A DNA stretch of 64,000 nucleotides from Paenibacillus_AB hodogayensis (GTDB lineage: Bacteria > Bacillota > Bacilli > Paenibacillales > NBRC-103111): NCBI RefSeq assembly GCF_039536325.1, contig NZ_BAAAYO010000014.1, positions 186,001 to 250,000 of the forward strand, written 5' to 3'. How positions within the stretch are numbered: the first letter of the stretch is position 1; each line of letters opens with the position of its first letter. Made by a program: the position numbers and the translations under genes. Of the stretch, positions 23,877-32,793 are shown piece by piece. The notes beneath the pieces are model-generated. The model had not been told where the DNA came from and did no database searches. It saw only the letters and a list, made by a program, of their open reading frames with translations.

Positions 23877-24833
23877 ATGAGCGAAACTGCGGCCGTCTCC
23901 ACATCGCCGGTGCAGCATACGAAGAAGCTGAAGAAGCGCAAGGTCCGAGCCAAGACGCTGCTTGCGTTATACGCGTTGTTTGCGCCGACGGCCATCTGTC
24001 TGTTTATTTTTCACTATATTCCGATGTACGGCATCATCATTTCGTTTCAAGACTTCTCGATCTACAAAGGCATTCTTCACAGCGACTGGGTCGGATTCAA
24101 GCATTTCCACTACTTTTTGACCGACCCGAAGTTTTGGCAGGTTATCCGCAATACGATTCTGATCAACTTCTATAACCTGCTCTTCGGGTTTTCCGCTCCG
24201 ATCTTGTTTGCGCTGCTGTGCAACGAGATTTATCAAAAGCACGTCAAGCGCGTCGTGCAGACGATCTCGTATTTGCCGCACTTCCTGTCCTGGCTTGTCG
24301 TGTCCGGACTGTTCTACGAGCTGCTGTCTCCGCAAACCGGGCTGGTCAACCATCTGCTCGGCTGGTTCGGCGTCGACCCGATCTTTTTCATGACCGAAAG
24401 CAGCCTGTTCCGGGGCATTCTCGTCTTCTCGGATATTTGGAAAAACGTAGGCTGGTCGGCCATCCTGTATTTTGCCGTCATTTCCGGCATAGACAGCAGC
24501 CTGTACGAAGCCGCTTGGATCGACGGGGCGAGCCGCTGGAAGCAGACGATCCACATTACGCTCCCCCACATGCTGCCGATGATTTTGCTGCTGTTCCTGC
24601 TCAGGCTCGCCAGTCTGTTCTCGGTCAATTTCGACCAGGTGTTCCTGATGCAAAATCCGCTCGTCTACAACGTATCCGACGTGGTAAGCACCTATGTGTA
24701 CCGGATGGGCATCGAGTCTTCGCAGTACAGCCTGACTACGGCGATCGGACTGACCCAGAGCATACTCGCCTATACGCTGTTGGTCAGCTCCAACCGGCTT
24801 TCCAAAAAAATATCCGGCCTGGGGCTCTATTAA
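23877..24833 (+). CDS. ABC sugar permease, LplB type
   Basis: 318-residue inner-membrane permease with six predicted helices and a positively charged N-terminal extension (KKLKKRKVRAK). The EAA loop that contacts the ATPase is visible as EAAWIDGASRWKQ around residue 210. It pairs with the next gene to form the channel for the upstream lipoprotein. Start ATG 23877 behind AGGAGGTG. Spaced 66 nt from the lipoprotein gene and 15 nt from the next permease, so clearly one operon. Confidence 0.93.
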   Translation: MSETAAVSTSPVQHTKKLKKRKVRAKTLLALYALFAPTAICLFIFHYIPMYGIIISFQDFSIYKGILHSDWVGFKHFHYFLTDPKFWQVIRNTILINFYNLLFGFSAPILFALLCNEIYQKHVKRVVQTISYLPHFLSWLVVSGLFYELLSPQTGLVNHLLGWFGVDPIFFMTESSLFRGILVFSDIWKNVGWSAILYFAVISGIDSSLYEAAWIDGASRWKQTIHITLPHMLPMILLLFLLRLASLFSVNFDQVFLMQNPLVYNVSDVVSTYVYRMGIESSQYSLTTAIGLTQSILAYTLLVSSNRLSKKISGLGLY

Positions 24834-24848
24834 GGAGGGAACCGCGGC

Positions 24849-25733
24849 ATGCTGAACTATCGCTCCCCGTCCCGCATTGTATTTAACATCTTTAACTATA
24901 CGCTGTTCGCGGCGCTCTCCGTCTCGATCATCATCCCGTTCATCAACGCCATCGCGATATCGCTGAGCGATTACGGTGCGGTGCTGTCCGGCAAGATCGG
25001 GCTCTGGCCGGTCAACTTTAATCTGCTGGCCTACAAGAAGCTGGTCGCCAACTATTTGTTTATCAACTCCATCCTCAACACCGTATTCCTGACGGCGGTC
25101 AATACGGTGCTTGGCGTAACCGTCGCGCTGTGCGCCGCTTATGCCTTGGCCCACAAGCAGTTTATCGGAAGGAAAATTGCCTTCAACTTTATTTTGATCA
25201 CGATGTATTTCAGCGGCGGGCTGATTCCCACCTTCCTGCTGGTGAAGGGACTCGGGCTCGGCAACACGTATTGGGCGCTTATTCTCCCCGGCATGGTCAG
25301 CACGTTCTACATCATTATTTACAAGAACATGATCGATCAGCTGCCGAAGGAAATTATGGAGTCGGCGGAGATCGACGGAGCCGGGGAATTCTCGCTGCTG
25401 TTCCGGGTCGTGCTTCCGCTCGTGCTGCCGATGACGATGGCGTTCGTCATCTTCAGCGCGGTGGCGCATTGGAACGAGTGGTTCGGCGTCCTGCTATATA
25501 TCAAGGACAAGAGCAAATGGACGCTGCAGTTCCAGCTGCGGGAAATTATGTCTTCCGGGCTCAGCAATTCCGCCAAGGATCTGGAGGTCGCCGCCAACCC
25601 GGGCCAGCAGATCCATGCGGAGAATTTGAAGATGGCCGCGCTGATGATTACCGTGCTGCCGATCATTTGCGTATATCCGTTTCTGCAAAAATATTTTATT
25701 CACGGCCAGTTCGTAGGCGCGGTCAAAGGATGA
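24849..25733 (+). CDS. ABC sugar permease, YtcP type
   Basis: 294-residue second permease of the importer. Hydrophobic helices begin near residue 15; the EAA-type loop reads ESAEIDGAGEFSLLF near residue 178. ATG 24849 behind AAGGAGG. Members of this subgroup are always found with LplB-type partners and an LplA/YtcQ lipoprotein, as here. The next gene starts 7 nt after its stop. Confidence 0.93.
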   Translation: MLNYRSPSRIVFNIFNYTLFAALSVSIIIPFINAIAISLSDYGAVLSGKIGLWPVNFNLLAYKKLVANYLFINSILNTVFLTAVNTVLGVTVALCAAYALAHKQFIGRKIAFNFILITMYFSGGLIPTFLLVKGLGLGNTYWALILPGMVSTFYIIIYKNMIDQLPKEIMESAEIDGAGEFSLLFRVVLPLVLPMTMAFVIFSAVAHWNEWFGVLLYIKDKSKWTLQFQLREIMSSGLSNSAKDLEVAANPGQQIHAENLKMAALMITVLPIICVYPFLQKYFIHGQFVGAVKG

Positions 25734-25740
25734 ACCGGCG

Positions 25741-27567
25741 ATGCCGCAAACGGAAGGCGCGCGAACGGAAGGTGGGGATGGGATGTCGGATCGTCAGTTG
25801 AAACAGCCGGAAGCTGTAGAGCGGCCGTGCCGCAATTTCTGCATCTTGGGCAAAACCGTTGTCCGGGACCCGATGGACGGACGGGAAAAGCTGGTGCTGT
25901 CCAATTTCGCCGCGGGGTCGGTCGGCAATCTGATCTTGATCGACACGGAAACCGGCGAAGGGGAAACGATCGGCCTGCCCGGCGATGCCGGGGCTTGGGC
26001 GCTGCTGAATTGGCGCGACGAGAAGCTGATCGTCGGCACGTGCCCCGGCTATGCGTATGTGCATAGCCTGGACCTGCGCACGCGTACGTGGGCCGTGCCG
26101 CTGCGCGACGAGAGCGAGCAGTATGTCTGGAATTGGACCATCGGCTCCGACAACAACGTATACGGCGGCACGTATCCCGGCTGCGTGCTGCTGCGGTACG
26201 ATCCCGAAGCCCACACGCTGGAAAACCTCGGCAAAGTGTCGGATCATCCGAAAAACATGTACAGCCGCAATGTGGGCGCGGTGCCGGGCCATATTATTAT
26301 AGCCGGCGGCTTGGATACGCCGTTCGTCAGCGCCTATGACATCGCCGCCGGCACGCTCCGGCCGTTCGCCAGCCCGCAAGGCTTCGCATCGCTGCACGAA
26401 GCCCATGACCGGTTCATTTGCGTCGCGCTTGACGATACGTATACGTTTTACGATTCTGCGACGTTCCTGCCGATGGAGGAGCCTCCTTCCTTCCGCGAAT
26501 CGCTTGCCCAAACGAAGCTCGCGCTCAACGAGCGCGTCAGCGTCGGCGTCATCCCGCTCGGCGGCGGGGGGCGGGCCGGCGTTCGCGGGCAGGATTACGT
26601 CATCGCCGCGCCCGGGCAAAAGCCGGAGCTGCGCCCTATTCCGGCGGAGGCGCCGGCGACGCAGATTCATACGGTCGTGTCCGACGAAGAGGGTCGCATC
26701 TGGGGCGCCTGCGGCTTCGGCCAGACGATCTTCCGGTACGATCCCGCAAGCGGCGACTACTGGAACTCGTCCGGCGTCTGCGACTCAGGCGGCGAAGTGT
26801 ACGGCATGCGGTTCGCGGAAGGACGGCTGTATATGACCGCTTACGCGGGCGGCGACCATATCGTCTACGATCCGCTGCGGCCTTGGAATCAGTTGGACAA
26901 TGTCAATCCGCGAACGCTGCAATCCGTCGGTCCCGAGCTGATCCGTCCGCTCTCGCGCAGCATCGTCGGCCCGGACGGCGCCATCTGGACCGGATGGTCG
27001 GCCCAATACGGCGTCTACGGCGGAGGGCTGTCGCGCATCCGGCCGGCGGACGATGCCGTCGACTCTTGGTACGATCCGGTGCCCGGTCAGCAAATCGCCG
27101 AAATCGCCGCCGACGACCGGTACGTGTATTTCACGACGAATACCGGGGGCAATGGGTTGAAGGGGCGGCAGGAGCCCTGCCACCTGGCCGTCTTCTCGAC
27201 GGAGGGGACTATGGTGCATAGGGTCCGTTTGGACGAAGGCGTCGTCCCGACTGCACTTGCCGCAGGCGGCGGCAAAGTATGGATTAGCGCGGGCACCGGG
27301 ATTCTCGTCTTCGATCCGGACTTATGCGCGTTCGAGCCGACGATCGACCTGGGCACCCGCTCGCACTGCATGGTCGCGATCGGTGCAGAGACGCTGGCCG
27401 TGTTCGGCGAGCGGGAGCTGTTTCATCTGAATACCCGGACCGGAGCTGCGGTCGGTGTCGCCGCTCTGCCGGGGGCCGTCAAGACGGCGACAGTCACCCC
27501 TGCGGGCGAGCTGTACTTCGGCTTCGGCGTCGACCTGTACCGCTTCCCCCGCGCGGACGGCGACTGA
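25741..27567 (+). CDS. Cytoplasmic beta-propeller protein of unknown function
   Basis: 608 residues without signal peptide or membrane segment. Repeating blade-like stretches run through the whole length (NNVYGGTYPGCVLLRYDPEA, GRIWGACGFGQTIFRYDPAS, GAIWTGWSAQYGVYGGG), typical of YncE/NHL-like propellers. It starts 7 nt after the permease stop and is the last gene of the operon. Two starts are possible: ATG 25741 (SD AAAGGA overlapping the upstream stop) and ATG 25783 (SD GGAAGG plus GGGGA). Position suggests it acts on, or senses, the imported saccharide. I cannot identify catalytic residues, and a lyase or epimerase-like activity would be a guess. Confidence 0.75.
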   Translation: MPQTEGARTEGGDGMSDRQLKQPEAVERPCRNFCILGKTVVRDPMDGREKLVLSNFAAGSVGNLILIDTETGEGETIGLPGDAGAWALLNWRDEKLIVGTCPGYAYVHSLDLRTRTWAVPLRDESEQYVWNWTIGSDNNVYGGTYPGCVLLRYDPEAHTLENLGKVSDHPKNMYSRNVGAVPGHIIIAGGLDTPFVSAYDIAAGTLRPFASPQGFASLHEAHDRFICVALDDTYTFYDSATFLPMEEPPSFRESLAQTKLALNERVSVGVIPLGGGGRAGVRGQDYVIAAPGQKPELRPIPAEAPATQIHTVVSDEEGRIWGACGFGQTIFRYDPASGDYWNSSGVCDSGGEVYGMRFAEGRLYMTAYAGGDHIVYDPLRPWNQLDNVNPRTLQSVGPELIRPLSRSIVGPDGAIWTGWSAQYGVYGGGLSRIRPADDAVDSWYDPVPGQQIAEIAADDRYVYFTTNTGGNGLKGRQEPCHLAVFSTEGTMVHRVRLDEGVVPTALAAGGGKVWISAGTGILVFDPDLCAFEPTIDLGTRSHCMVAIGAETLAVFGERELFHLNTRTGAAVGVAALPGAVKTATVTPAGELYFGFGVDLYRFPRADGD

Positions 27568-27595
27568 GCTATCGCCTCACGGAACGGCAAACAAG

Positions 27596-27656
27596 CAGAA
27601 AGAGACCCTCAGCAACGGGCTGAGGGTCTTAAAGTTTATATGAAAAAAGGGGGTCG
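27596..27656 (-). ncRNA. Candidate C-rich small RNA, copy B
   Basis: Same design as copy A: TATAAT at 27668-27663 on the minus strand, then GAACTCGACCCCC and a T-run, CATATAAACTTT, and an 11-bp stem AGACCCTCAGC/GCTGAGGGTCT (27603-27613 with 27619-27629). The T-run after the stem is interrupted (TCTTTCTG), so termination may be weaker. The stem differs from copy A by compensated or loop changes, which supports a real hairpin. It lies antisense and downstream of the beta-propeller gene, where the hairpin may also serve as the operon's terminator. Confidence 0.45.
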
Positions 27657-27717
27657 AGTTCTATTATAGGCGCTGTTTGTTAACACAGGATGAAAATCAG
27701 ATTGCAGTTTTGTTACA
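27596..27717. repeat. Copy B of the 120-bp intergenic element
   Basis: Direct-repeat partner of 21826-21948. Identity is nearly complete over the 50 bp from AAAGTTTATATG to CTATTATAGGC and falls to about 60 percent in the promoter-distal half, where spacing is still conserved. No terminal inverted repeats or target duplication are evident, so it does not look like an insertion sequence. Confidence 0.85.
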
Positions 27718-27789
27718 TTTTGCTGGGGCTTCCTAAAGCATAGCCGGCTTCATCATCAGCTCTGGCGTACCATTCCGCTCCACGGGCCG

Positions 27790-29304
27790 TTATTCCGCCC
27801 CTGACAGCTCGTAGTCATACCACATGGCCGCCTGCCCGCTATCGAGGTTGCGGATCACGTTCACCTTCGTCCCAAGCGTATACAGCTGCTTGTCGCTGCC
27901 GATATACACCTTGACGGCGTCGTGCTCCGGATTGCCGAGCGGGGTCAAGGTCCCATCCGCGCCAACCGTGTACAGACCCGGCTCGGCCCTCTCGCGCTCC
28001 CGGTCAAGCGGAAATTCGCCCAACCGGACAACGAGCTTGCCGTCGGAAGTCAGGGGCATATGCACGCCGGGATCGCCTCTCCCCAAGAATGCCGCCTCAA
28101 AAGTCGGCGCTCCCAAGTCCAAAACTTGAACGACCAATTGGTTCCACTCTGCATTCATGACGCGAAAGCTGTTGTCCGCAGCCAGATGCCCAAGCCGGAA
28201 CGAATCCATCATCATGTGCCCGTGAAAGGATTGTCCGTATGTGGCGAGCCAATAGCTGCCGTCCGCGTTCGGAATCACCTTCGCCGGCACCTGCGGAAAA
28301 TCGGTCAGCGGCGTCGCTTTGCCGTCGGCAACCAAATAAAGATAGCCTCTCAGCATGATCGCCGTCGTGTAGAAGTTCCGTTTCTCGATCGCGACGAGCG
28401 AGCGAGAGCCGTCCAAGGCAAATACCTTTTCCTCGTATTCGACCTTCCCTGCGTTCGACGGAACGTCCATGTCGGCTTTCTCCAGCAAGCGCAGCCCTTT
28501 GTAGTAGATGCCGTCTTCGCGAATATCCGGCTCCTCCGCGACTCCGCGGTAAGGATCGTCCAGCCGCTGCCGCTCCATCCGCTCAAGCAGTGTTTGAGTC
28601 TCCTCCTGGCTCAACGGGACCGGCTTGGCGTCAAGCGTCTTCCTCACTCGGAGGATGCGGTTCTGGTCCACGGGCCTGGGGGCGAGCACATACAGATGAT
28701 CGGCGTCATCGAATACGATAAGCTGGAGCACCATCTGCTGCCCGCCGATGACGTTCAAGCCGTTGACCTTGTCCCAATACATCGTCAAATGCAGCAGGTC
28801 ATGAACGAAATGCCACGTCAGCGGCATATACGTAATCCCTTGCAGCTCCAGAAACGGATACTCCTCCCTACCGTTCTCGATCGCCGTCCCCGCGACGGAA
28901 ATCGGGTACGCCGCCGGAATTGCCGTGTAGCTTGCGGGCAGCGAGCGCTTAGCGGACAGCTCCTGCGAGAAAGGCTTCTTGGGAAGTCGGGGGACCAAAG
29001 CGGCTTCCCATTCCGGGACTGCGGTTATTCGCAATCCCGCTTGTTCGTCCCACTCGAGACGAATGCCGAGCGCTTCCGCATTGTCCCACGCCAGCGGCAA
29101 GTACGTGATGCCCTTGTACGTGATGAGCGGATACTTCGCGCGAATCTGGTCCGTAAGCTGACCGTTCATGCGGACCGGATCGTTCGTAACCGACACCCGT
29201 ACGGACGTCCCGGCCGCTCCGGCCTTCTCAGCGATCGGAGCGAAGACCGCAGCCGACCAAGCGACAGCCAGAACGAGCATCCATATCCTTATTCGATGAT
29301 TCAC
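27790..29304 (-). CDS. Secreted protein with two copper-amine-oxidase-type stalk domains
   Basis: 504 residues from the GTG at 29304. Signal peptide (IRIWMLVLAVAWSAAVFAPI, cleavage after about residue 31). Two copies of the stalk domain follow: the first around YKGITYLPLAWDNAEALG, the second around LQGITYMPLTWHFVHDLL. These domains mediate non-covalent cell-wall or polysaccharide contact in Paenibacillus surface proteins. The C-terminal 300 residues are beta-rich repeats (GSYWLATYGQSFHGHMMMD and similar) like a propeller. The GTG is 2 nt after the stop of the HAD gene, with AAGGATG upstream, so the two are coupled. The frame is open another 103 codons upstream, but that is a shadow of the HAD gene. 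Function unknown. Confidence 0.8.
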   Translation of the reverse strand: MNHRIRIWMLVLAVAWSAAVFAPIAEKAGAAGTSVRVSVTNDPVRMNGQLTDQIRAKYPLITYKGITYLPLAWDNAEALGIRLEWDEQAGLRITAVPEWEAALVPRLPKKPFSQELSAKRSLPASYTAIPAAYPISVAGTAIENGREEYPFLELQGITYMPLTWHFVHDLLHLTMYWDKVNGLNVIGGQQMVLQLIVFDDADHLYVLAPRPVDQNRILRVRKTLDAKPVPLSQEETQTLLERMERQRLDDPYRGVAEEPDIREDGIYYKGLRLLEKADMDVPSNAGKVEYEEKVFALDGSRSLVAIEKRNFYTTAIMLRGYLYLVADGKATPLTDFPQVPAKVIPNADGSYWLATYGQSFHGHMMMDSFRLGHLAADNSFRVMNAEWNQLVVQVLDLGAPTFEAAFLGRGDPGVHMPLTSDGKLVVRLGEFPLDRERERAEPGLYTVGADGTLTPLGNPEHDAVKVYIGSDKQLYTLGTKVNVIRNLDSGQAAMWYDYELSGAE

Positions 29305-29306
29305 CG

Positions 29307-29921
29307 CTACGGCACATCCTTGTCTACTTGCCCCAGCAGCCATTGTGCCGCCTCCAGCACGTTGGCCGCAACGAAGTCGGGCTCGGCGTCGGCCCATTTG
29401 TCCCGGTAAACGTGCAGCGAATCGCTGCCCCAGCCGGTCAGCACCAATATTTTCACGGCCCCTACCGCATGGGCGGCCAGCATATCCGTCGAGCCAACGT
29501 CCCCGATCACCGCGCAGCGGGTCAGATCCAGTCCATGCTCCTGCGCAGCTTTCCGCAGCAGTCCGGGCTGGGGCTTGTGGCACTCGCATCCTGCGCCAGA
29601 GGAATGCGGACAAATATAGGAGGAGTCGAAGCCATACGAAGCGAACTGATCGACAAATTCCTGCTCCACGGCTTCCCCGCGGGCAATCCGGTGCTGGTTG
29701 GTCAGCGCAAATACCGGAATGCCGTTCTGCTTCAGCAGCCGGATCGCCTCCAAGGAAAAAGGAAACAATTCAAAGTCGCGGGGATGAATAAAATGCCCGT
29801 CGCCCCCGATCGTGCCGTCACGGTCCATAAATACAGCCTGAACACCTTGCAAGCCGCTCTCTCCTATACCCGCAATGCTCAACTGTTCATACCCCTCTCG
29901 CGAAATTAGATAAGCGAACAT
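29307..29921 (-). CDS. HAD-IIIA phosphatase, GmhB-like
   Basis: 204 residues. HAD motif I MDRDGT (D33, D35), motif II ALTNQ (T74), motif III Lys in HKPQPG (K116), motif IV IGDVGSTD (D141, D146). It carries the zinc loop CPHSSGAGCECHKP (C104, H106, C112, C114) characteristic of D-glycero-D-manno-heptose-1,7-bisphosphate phosphatase and relatives. In Gram-positives these enzymes make precursors for S-layer or cell-surface heptose glycans. No other heptose genes are in the window, so the substrate is open. ATG 29921 with a weak TAGGGAT SD. Coupled to the secreted stalk-domain gene. Confidence 0.85.
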   Translation of the reverse strand: MFAYLISREGYEQLSIAGIGESGLQGVQAVFMDRDGTIGGDGHFIHPRDFELFPFSLEAIRLLKQNGIPVFALTNQHRIARGEAVEQEFVDQFASYGFDSSYICPHSSGAGCECHKPQPGLLRKAAQEHGLDLTRCAVIGDVGSTDMLAAHAVGAVKILVLTGWGSDSLHVYRDKWADAEPDFVAANVLEAAQWLLGQVDKDVP

Positions 29922-30017
29922 GATCCCTATCTACTTTCTGTGAGAACGGCTTGTATTCCTCCCCTTATCATTCACGAATTTGGACAAAATCGGTACAAAT
30001 TCCATCATTTTTCCCGC

Positions 30018-31832
30018 TTACTCACAGACAATTTCGACGACCCGGGCATGATCCAAACCGTTCGTTTCCAGCACTTCGAGACGCAGCCTCGTTACACCTT
30101 TCAGGTCGATACCGAGATGAAGCATACGCTGGTAGTGGTCACGAATGTGGGCGATTTCCGTGATGCCCCCTTCGTGCTCGGCCCTCAACCGGAACGACTT
30201 CAACGTCTCCTCCTGCGGTTGTCCCCACTGCATGCGCCGAAGGACCGAATCGACGTGACACAAGGTGAGCCAACGGTGAAGTCCGGTGTCCAGCACCAGC
30301 GTCACCCGCTTCAGATCGACGGGAGTATCCCAGCGAAGCTCCAGCCAAGGGGCCGCGTCGCCAGGCTCGGACATCCAGCGGTGGGTGCCCGGATCGGTCA
30401 AGTCGGGACGCACTCCCTTCTCCCCGTGAACCGAACGGGTATGCCCATCGACCGCGAACGCCGCACGGCCCGCCGCCTGCTCGGACGAAGCCGTGATGCG
30501 GGCGCTCCTTGCGAGGTTGCGCGTAAGCCGATAGCCGGGCAGAAACGCTCCCTGCCGGAGCAATTGCTGCTGGGCGGCCTTCACCACCTCCGGATCGGTC
30601 CACGCCTGCCGAAGGGACAGCTTGCGAGCGAGCGCCGTGGCGGCAAACGTACCCAGCCCCTCTCCCATCGTTGCGCACGTCCCCATTACCCGCGTACTGG
30701 AAAACGCCATGTGGGTGGCAGACAGGTTGCGCCCGGCGAACATCAGATTGGATACGTTCCGGCTAATCATCGACCGCAACGGGATGCTGTACAGGTAAGG
30801 CGTGTACGGCTGGTGGCAGGGCTGCTCCCCCTTGGCGTCGATCCCTTCGGGCGGATGGGTGTCCATGGACCAGCCGCCGTAGGCAATCGCATCCTCGAAA
30901 TCCGCCGCCTGCTCCAGATCGTTCTGCGTCAGCACGTGCTGGCCAAGAAACCGTCTGGACTCTCGTTTGCCGGGAAGAAAGCCGAACCAGTCCAAGGCCC
31001 AATTCGCCGATTCGGGATGATGCCCGCTGTTTTTGATATGATCCCAGACGCCCAACATGATCGCCAGCAATTCATCGCGAATCCGTTCGTTGTCCTTGAT
31101 CGTATCGAGTATCCCGCCGAACTCGACCCACCAGTACCCGTACTCCCAAGTGCTGTGGTTGCGAAATCGAAGGTCCTCCTCGCTGAACGTCCGGGCCCAT
31201 TCCGGCGCTGTGAATGCCATCGGCTTCCCCATATCCCGGGACGTAAACAGCAGCGAGGACCCGAGCCGGTACGCATCGCGGTTCGCGTTCGCCCCCGATT
31301 CCCCGTATTCGTCGGCTCCTTCCCTGCCTGTGGTATAAGCGGCTTTCGCCTCGTGCCCGAGCCGGCCGTCCCCGGTACAGTCCGCATACAGGACCGCCTG
31401 AATCTCAAATTCGTCCTCCGTGCTTTCCCTTACCGCCGTTACCGTTTGAATGGTATCTCCCTCCATCGCCGCCCCCACGACTGTCGTATTCAGCAGCAGC
31501 GTCAGGTTCCGCTCCGCGCGGCATTTCTCATAGAGAATCAAATCCAGCATACTTGCGCTGCGCTGAGGATTGCGCACCGAGCATTCCAGCATGATCTCCT
31601 CCAAAATCCCGCTTTCTCTCCGCTCGGTTTCCAGCTCCTTGCCGATGGCCGACGCTCCCGAAATATTCATGCGGATTTCCGAGGAGGCGTTGCCCCCCAG
31701 CACAGGGCGGTCCTGACACAGCACGACCTGCGCCCCGTTGCGAGCCGCGGCAATGGCGGCGACGACTCCCGTCACCCCTCCTCCGGCCACCAGCAGCTGT
31801 GTGTCCCATACGATTCGCTCACTTTTCCCCAT
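30018..31832 (-). CDS. FAD-dependent oxidoreductase with C-terminal sugar-binding-like domain
   Basis: 604 residues. N-terminal dinucleotide site LLVAGGGVTGVVAAIAAA (about 13-30), then VLGGNASSEIRM typical of the FAD_oxidored (xanthan-lyase-associated) family, and a late FAD motif MFAGRNLSATH. The last 150 residues (SARITASSEQAAGR onward) look like an F5/8 type C (discoidin) fold, usually carbohydrate binding. Despite that there is no signal peptide, so it is cytoplasmic. ATG 31832 behind GGAGAGGAG. Divergent from an AraC gene 127 bp away that probably controls it. The likely substrate is a sugar or cyclitol; exact reaction unknown. Confidence 0.85.
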   Translation of the reverse strand: MGKSERIVWDTQLLVAGGGVTGVVAAIAAARNGAQVVLCQDRPVLGGNASSEIRMNISGASAIGKELETERRESGILEEIMLECSVRNPQRSASMLDLILYEKCRAERNLTLLLNTTVVGAAMEGDTIQTVTAVRESTEDEFEIQAVLYADCTGDGRLGHEAKAAYTTGREGADEYGESGANANRDAYRLGSSLLFTSRDMGKPMAFTAPEWARTFSEEDLRFRNHSTWEYGYWWVEFGGILDTIKDNERIRDELLAIMLGVWDHIKNSGHHPESANWALDWFGFLPGKRESRRFLGQHVLTQNDLEQAADFEDAIAYGGWSMDTHPPEGIDAKGEQPCHQPYTPYLYSIPLRSMISRNVSNLMFAGRNLSATHMAFSSTRVMGTCATMGEGLGTFAATALARKLSLRQAWTDPEVVKAAQQQLLRQGAFLPGYRLTRNLARSARITASSEQAAGRAAFAVDGHTRSVHGEKGVRPDLTDPGTHRWMSEPGDAAPWLELRWDTPVDLKRVTLVLDTGLHRWLTLCHVDSVLRRMQWGQPQEETLKSFRLRAEHEGGITEIAHIRDHYQRMLHLGIDLKGVTRLRLEVLETNGLDHARVVEIVCE

Positions 31833-31959
31833 CGTTGCTTGACTCCTCTCCTTGGCAGGACTATCTTTAATTACATAGTAAACGAGACCCCATCCCTTTA
31901 AAATTCACATAATTAACTTGACCATATCCAAAATTTCAACGCCAAAGGAGAGGTCGGCC

Positions 31960-32757
31960 ATGAACCGGGACCTGCTGCCGGAGCTCGTGACGCATATGTA
32001 TTGGGAACGCAAGGAGCGCTTCTTGCTGGAGCAAGATACGTACGTGACATGGGTGCTGTTCGCTATCGAGCAAGGGAGCTTCGCATACCGGATCAGGGAC
32101 GTGGAAGACACGGGAGAGGTCGGGGATTTGATCGTATGCCCGCCTCGCACCGCCTTTCACCGTTCGATCCGGGCTGCTCTGAGTTTTCATGCCATTACGT
32201 TCCGGTTTCCCGCCGAAGTCGAGGAGCAGGCGCTACAAGCGCTAAAGGGCATAACGAAAATCAAATTGCCCCAAAGCCGCCGATTTCTCGAAAATACGCA
32301 TGCGCTCCGGCAAGAAGCCGCTCTCTCCAGCCCCAGTGTGGCGTTCGACAAGCGGAAGCAGCATTATTTCCTCGATCTCTGGCTAATCGCGATGAGCGTC
32401 CTCGCGCAGTCCGCGGATCGCCCCTCCCCCGCTGTCGACCCGATGATGCGGCAAGTTTCCGATTATTTGAGCCGCCATGCGCAGGAATCCCTTCAGATCC
32501 GGGAGGTTGCCCGCGCGTTCGGGCTGACTCCCGTGCAGCTGATCCGCCGGTTCCACGCCGCCTATGCGACGAATCCTTTGCATTATTTAACGGAGCTAAG
32601 AATGAAAAAAGCCTGTGCTCTATTGCTAGAGACAGACTGGACTTTGGATGTGATTGCCCACCAATGCGGATACGAGAACGGCTACTACCTGAGCCGCGTC
32701 TTCACCAAGCAGTTGGGGAGCAGTCCTTCGCTTTATCGGCAGCAGCATCGGCTGTAG
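31960..32757 (+). CDS. AraC-family regulator
   Basis: 265 residues from ATG 31960 (SD AAAGGAGAGG); an upstream in-frame start at 31918 has none. Cupin-like N-terminal sensor (DTGEVGDLIVCPPRTAFHRS) and C-terminal AraC double helix-turn-helix (about 165-262: LQIREVARAFGLTPVQLIRR, then LDVIAHQCGYENGYYLSRVF). Divergent from the FAD oxidoreductase gene, its probable target. Confidence 0.92.
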   Translation: MNRDLLPELVTHMYWERKERFLLEQDTYVTWVLFAIEQGSFAYRIRDVEDTGEVGDLIVCPPRTAFHRSIRAALSFHAITFRFPAEVEEQALQALKGITKIKLPQSRRFLENTHALRQEAALSSPSVAFDKRKQHYFLDLWLIAMSVLAQSADRPSPAVDPMMRQVSDYLSRHAQESLQIREVARAFGLTPVQLIRRFHAAYATNPLHYLTELRMKKACALLLETDWTLDVIAHQCGYENGYYLSRVFTKQLGSSPSLYRQQHRL

Positions 32758-32793
32758 CTCGCTGAAGCCCTTCGCCGCCAAATCCAAGAGCAT

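Noticed and set aside
23967..25469. 500-codon minus-strand frame under the permease genes
   Set aside because: Composition (many Arg, His, Gln) is typical of an antisense shadow; the plus strand encodes two certain permeases.
21826..27717. Composite transposon or insertion sequence ends
   Set aside because: The flanking direct repeats lack terminal inverted repeats and target duplications, and no transposase lies between them.
29940..31901. 653-codon plus-strand frame
   Set aside because: Antisense to the FAD oxidoreductase, which has a clear dinucleotide site and SD.
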